From the NCBI RefSeq assembly GCF_016008875.1, contig NZ_JADTQG010000001.1, positions 124,001 through 188,000 on the forward strand: a stretch of 64,000 nt of DNA, in the 5' to 3' direction. Below the pieces are notes generated by a model that was not told the DNA's origin, ran no database searches, and saw nothing but the letters and a program-made list of their open reading frames with translations. The stretch comes from Ectopseudomonas mendocina. Lineage in GTDB: Bacteria > Pseudomonadota > Gammaproteobacteria > Pseudomonadales > Pseudomonadaceae. Position 1 is the stretch's first letter. The number at the start of each line of letters is the position of its first letter. Shown in pieces: positions 62,623 through 64,000 of the stretch. A program made the position numbers and the translations under genes.

Positions 62623-63172
62623 CTTGGCTGGGGCTCCGAACGTGGCGCGGCCCTTGGCCGCAATGGCGAAGGTACGGTTCAGTCGTGCACCGGGATCAGC
62701 AAAAGATCCTCGTTGCAGCAAATGAGAGCTTGGGCAAAGACGGCAACGAGGCCTGCGCGGGGCGCGCTGGTCGTGCGGCTGCTGGCATCGCTGCGAGGAG
62801 CAGCGCGATGGCAGGGCGGAGCGGCAGTGAAGGTCTGTGACATGACCTGGGCCTCGTTTGTTTTTATTGGAATGTCATAGGTTGTCGTATGACTTGGTGA
62901 AATTAGTACCAGCCTGAAGTTGGCGTGTCAACGCTACCCATGGCGAATGATGATTGCGCTGGCATCTGTTCTGAGAGCATCATCCAGGCTGCTCTATGCT
63001 GAGCTTCGCCGCTTGCGGGCCGGTTCTGCGGGCAGCTATGGCGCACGGGCAAAAATCTTCGACGAACGGACGATACGAAAACTGGTGTTTTTTTTGTTGT
63101 TGTACGATAACGTATCTCTACAGCTTCGGCTGACGTAATCCCTCACAACTCGCTTTCCAGGGTGTTCGCATA
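62623..63172. other. Divergent gudD/kdgD regulatory region
   Basis: These 550 bases separate the divergent sugar-acid operons. No convincing gene is seen. They contain an inverted repeat GTCATA-N8-TATGAC (62874-62893) with AT-rich flanks, and GTACGATAACGTA near 63100, both possible operator sites. The stretch from 62650 to 62820 is GC-rich and without clear signals. Confidence 0.55.
62874..62893. promoter_or_regulatory. Inverted repeat in the gudD/kdgD intergenic region
   Basis: GTCATA-GGTTGTCG-TATGAC, with 6-bp perfect arms, in the AT-rich middle of the divergent region. The form fits a GntR or LysR type operator controlling both operons. Confidence 0.5.
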
Positions 63173-64000
63173 ATGAATCCACAAGAACTTAAGTCCATCC
63201 TTTCTTCCGGTCTGCTGTCTTTCCCGGTAACCGACTTCGATGCTGCCGGTGATTTCAACAAGGCCAGCTACGTGCGCCGCCTCGAGTGGCTGGCCCCTTA
63301 CGGTGCCTCCGCTCTGTTCGCTGCCGGTGGCACTGGCGAGTTCTTCTCCCTGGCGCCGGACGAATACAGCGCCGTGATCAAGACTGCCGTAGATACCTGC
63401 GAGAAGTCCGTACCTATCCTGGCCGGCGTTGGCGGCCCGACCCGCGTTGCCATCCAGATGGCGCAGGAAGCCGAGCGCCTGGGCGCCAAAGGCCTGCTGC
63501 TGCTGCCGCACTACCTGACCGAAGCCTCGCAGGACGGCGTTGCCGATCACGTCGAGCAGGTGTGCAAGTCGGTGAACATCGGCGTGGTGGTCTACAACCG
63601 TAACGTCTGCCGTCTGAACGCCAACCTGCTGGAACAGGTGGCCGAGCGTTGCCCGAACCTGATCGGCTACAAGGACGGCCTGGGTGATATCGAGCTGATG
63701 GTGTCGATCCGTCGTCGCCTGGGCGAGCGCCTGACCTACCTCGGCGGCCTGCCGACCGCTGAAGTCTACGCCGCTGCCTACAAGGCGCTGGGCGTACCGG
63801 TTTACTCCTCGGCGGTATTCAACTTCATCCCGAAAACCGCCATGGACTTCTACCGCGCCATCGCAGCCGAAGATCACGCCACCGTTGGCAAGCTGATCGA
63901 CGATTTCTTCCTGCCGTACCTGGACATCCGTAACCGCAAGGCCGGCTATGCCGTGAGCATCGTCAAGGCCGGCGCCAAGATCGTTGGCTACGATGCCGGT
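63173..64000 (+). CDS. kdgD: 5-dehydro-4-deoxyglucarate dehydratase (partial, cut by window end)
   Basis: The first 276 codons of a DapA/NAL-family enzyme: [20 protein letters not shown], then [29 protein letters not shown], the Tyr of VVVYNRN and the Schiff-base Lys in [13 protein letters not shown]. This is the KDGDH group, which converts 5-keto-4-deoxyglucarate to 2-oxoglutarate semialdehyde, CO2 and water; the semialdehyde is then oxidised to 2-oxoglutarate. The family is about 300 residues, so only the last part is missing. A semialdehyde dehydrogenase gene is expected just beyond the edge (inference). Confidence 0.93.
   Translation, partial: MNPQELKSILSSGLLSFPVTDFDAAGDFNKASYVRRLEWLAPYGASALFAAGGTGEFFSLAPDEYSAVIKTAVDTCEKSVPILAGVGGPTRVAIQMAQEAERLGAKGLLLLPHYLTEASQDGVADHVEQVCKSVNIGVVVYNRNVCRLNANLLEQVAERCPNLIGYKDGLGDIELMVSIRRRLGERLTYLGGLPTAEVYAAAYKALGVPVYSSAVFNFIPKTAMDFYRAIAAEDHATVGKLIDDFFLPYLDIRNRKAGYAVSIVKAGAKIVGYDAG

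Noticed and set aside
61339..62880. Plus-strand open frame of 513 codons
   Set aside because: It lies opposite glucarate dehydratase and has no recognisable motifs.

Overview
The window is high-GC Gammaproteobacterial DNA that fits the genus Pseudomonas, probably the mendocina/oleovorans/pseudoalcaligenes group (inference). Supporting signs are a tmRNA whose tag reads ANDDNYALAA, OprD and OprP family porins, a CzcRS-CzcCBA metal efflux locus, a DUF2790 protein, a FecIR/TonB receptor set, and a gene order (Lon-like protease, PA4575-family protein, TIGR00645 membrane protein, DUF6482 protein, FklB, PA4570-like protein) that I recall from the P. aeruginosa chromosome.

The window splits at about 35.87 kb. 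Everything to the left looks accessory. A P4-type tyrosine integrase lies next to the 3' end of ssrA (tmRNA), the usual arrangement for an integrative element inserted at that RNA gene; the distal att site is not visible and is probably beyond the left edge. From left to right this part holds: the end of an unrecognised gene, an AlpA regulator and an HUH-type inovirus Gp2-like protein (0-2.3 kb); a MerR-controlled metal/redox operon with a Cys-rich cation diffusion facilitator, PCu(A)C chaperone, DsbB-like and DsbA-like proteins and an ICMT-like methyltransferase (2.5-5.8 kb); a DUF2790 protein and an OprP-type porin with a LysR regulator (6.1-9.2 kb); an oprD-type gene cleanly split by an IS256-family element with a matching 8-bp target duplication (9.3-11.9 kb); a CadR-like regulator and a second OprD-type porin (12.0-14.0 kb); an IS3 remnant; and czcS-czcR facing away from czcCBA (15.1-23.4 kb). 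The czcR promoter itself carries a textbook 19-bp-spacer MerR-family operator, which suggests a CadR-to-CzcR relay.

From 23.6 to 28.5 kb, five of six genes are on the minus strand and form an element-maintenance module: a recombination-directionality-like factor, a YqaJ exonuclease, a DUF932 protein and small hypotheticals, with an XRE regulator on the plus strand. It is followed by a tightly coupled three-gene operon (28.8-34.3 kb): a large protein with an N-terminal E/DD...QxK nuclease-like motif, a 195-aa middle component, and a 999-aa SMC-like ABC ATPase with a CPLC zinc hook. I read this as a Lamassu-like or ABC three-component anti-phage system in the element next to the integrase. It is the most interesting locus here.

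To the right of ssrA (36.2-64 kb) the genes look chromosomal: a hybrid sensor kinase, a NADAR-family N-glycosidase, a DUF4105 outer-membrane-associated protein, a FecI/FecR/TonB receptor iron-signalling set with a Fur-like box, the Lon-FklB synteny block (with an FeS photolyase and DUF2256 protein set inside it), and a chemoreceptor. The right end is a sugar-acid locus: an L-talarate/galactarate-type dehydratase, a LysR regulator, a tripartite tricarboxylate-type transporter (TctCBA), glucarate dehydratase and, cut by the window edge, 5-dehydro-4-deoxyglucarate dehydratase. Together these would import D-glucarate/galactarate and convert it to 2-oxoglutarate semialdehyde.

Family names come from recognising motifs by eye, without database searches. 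Coordinates of short sites may be off by a base or two.
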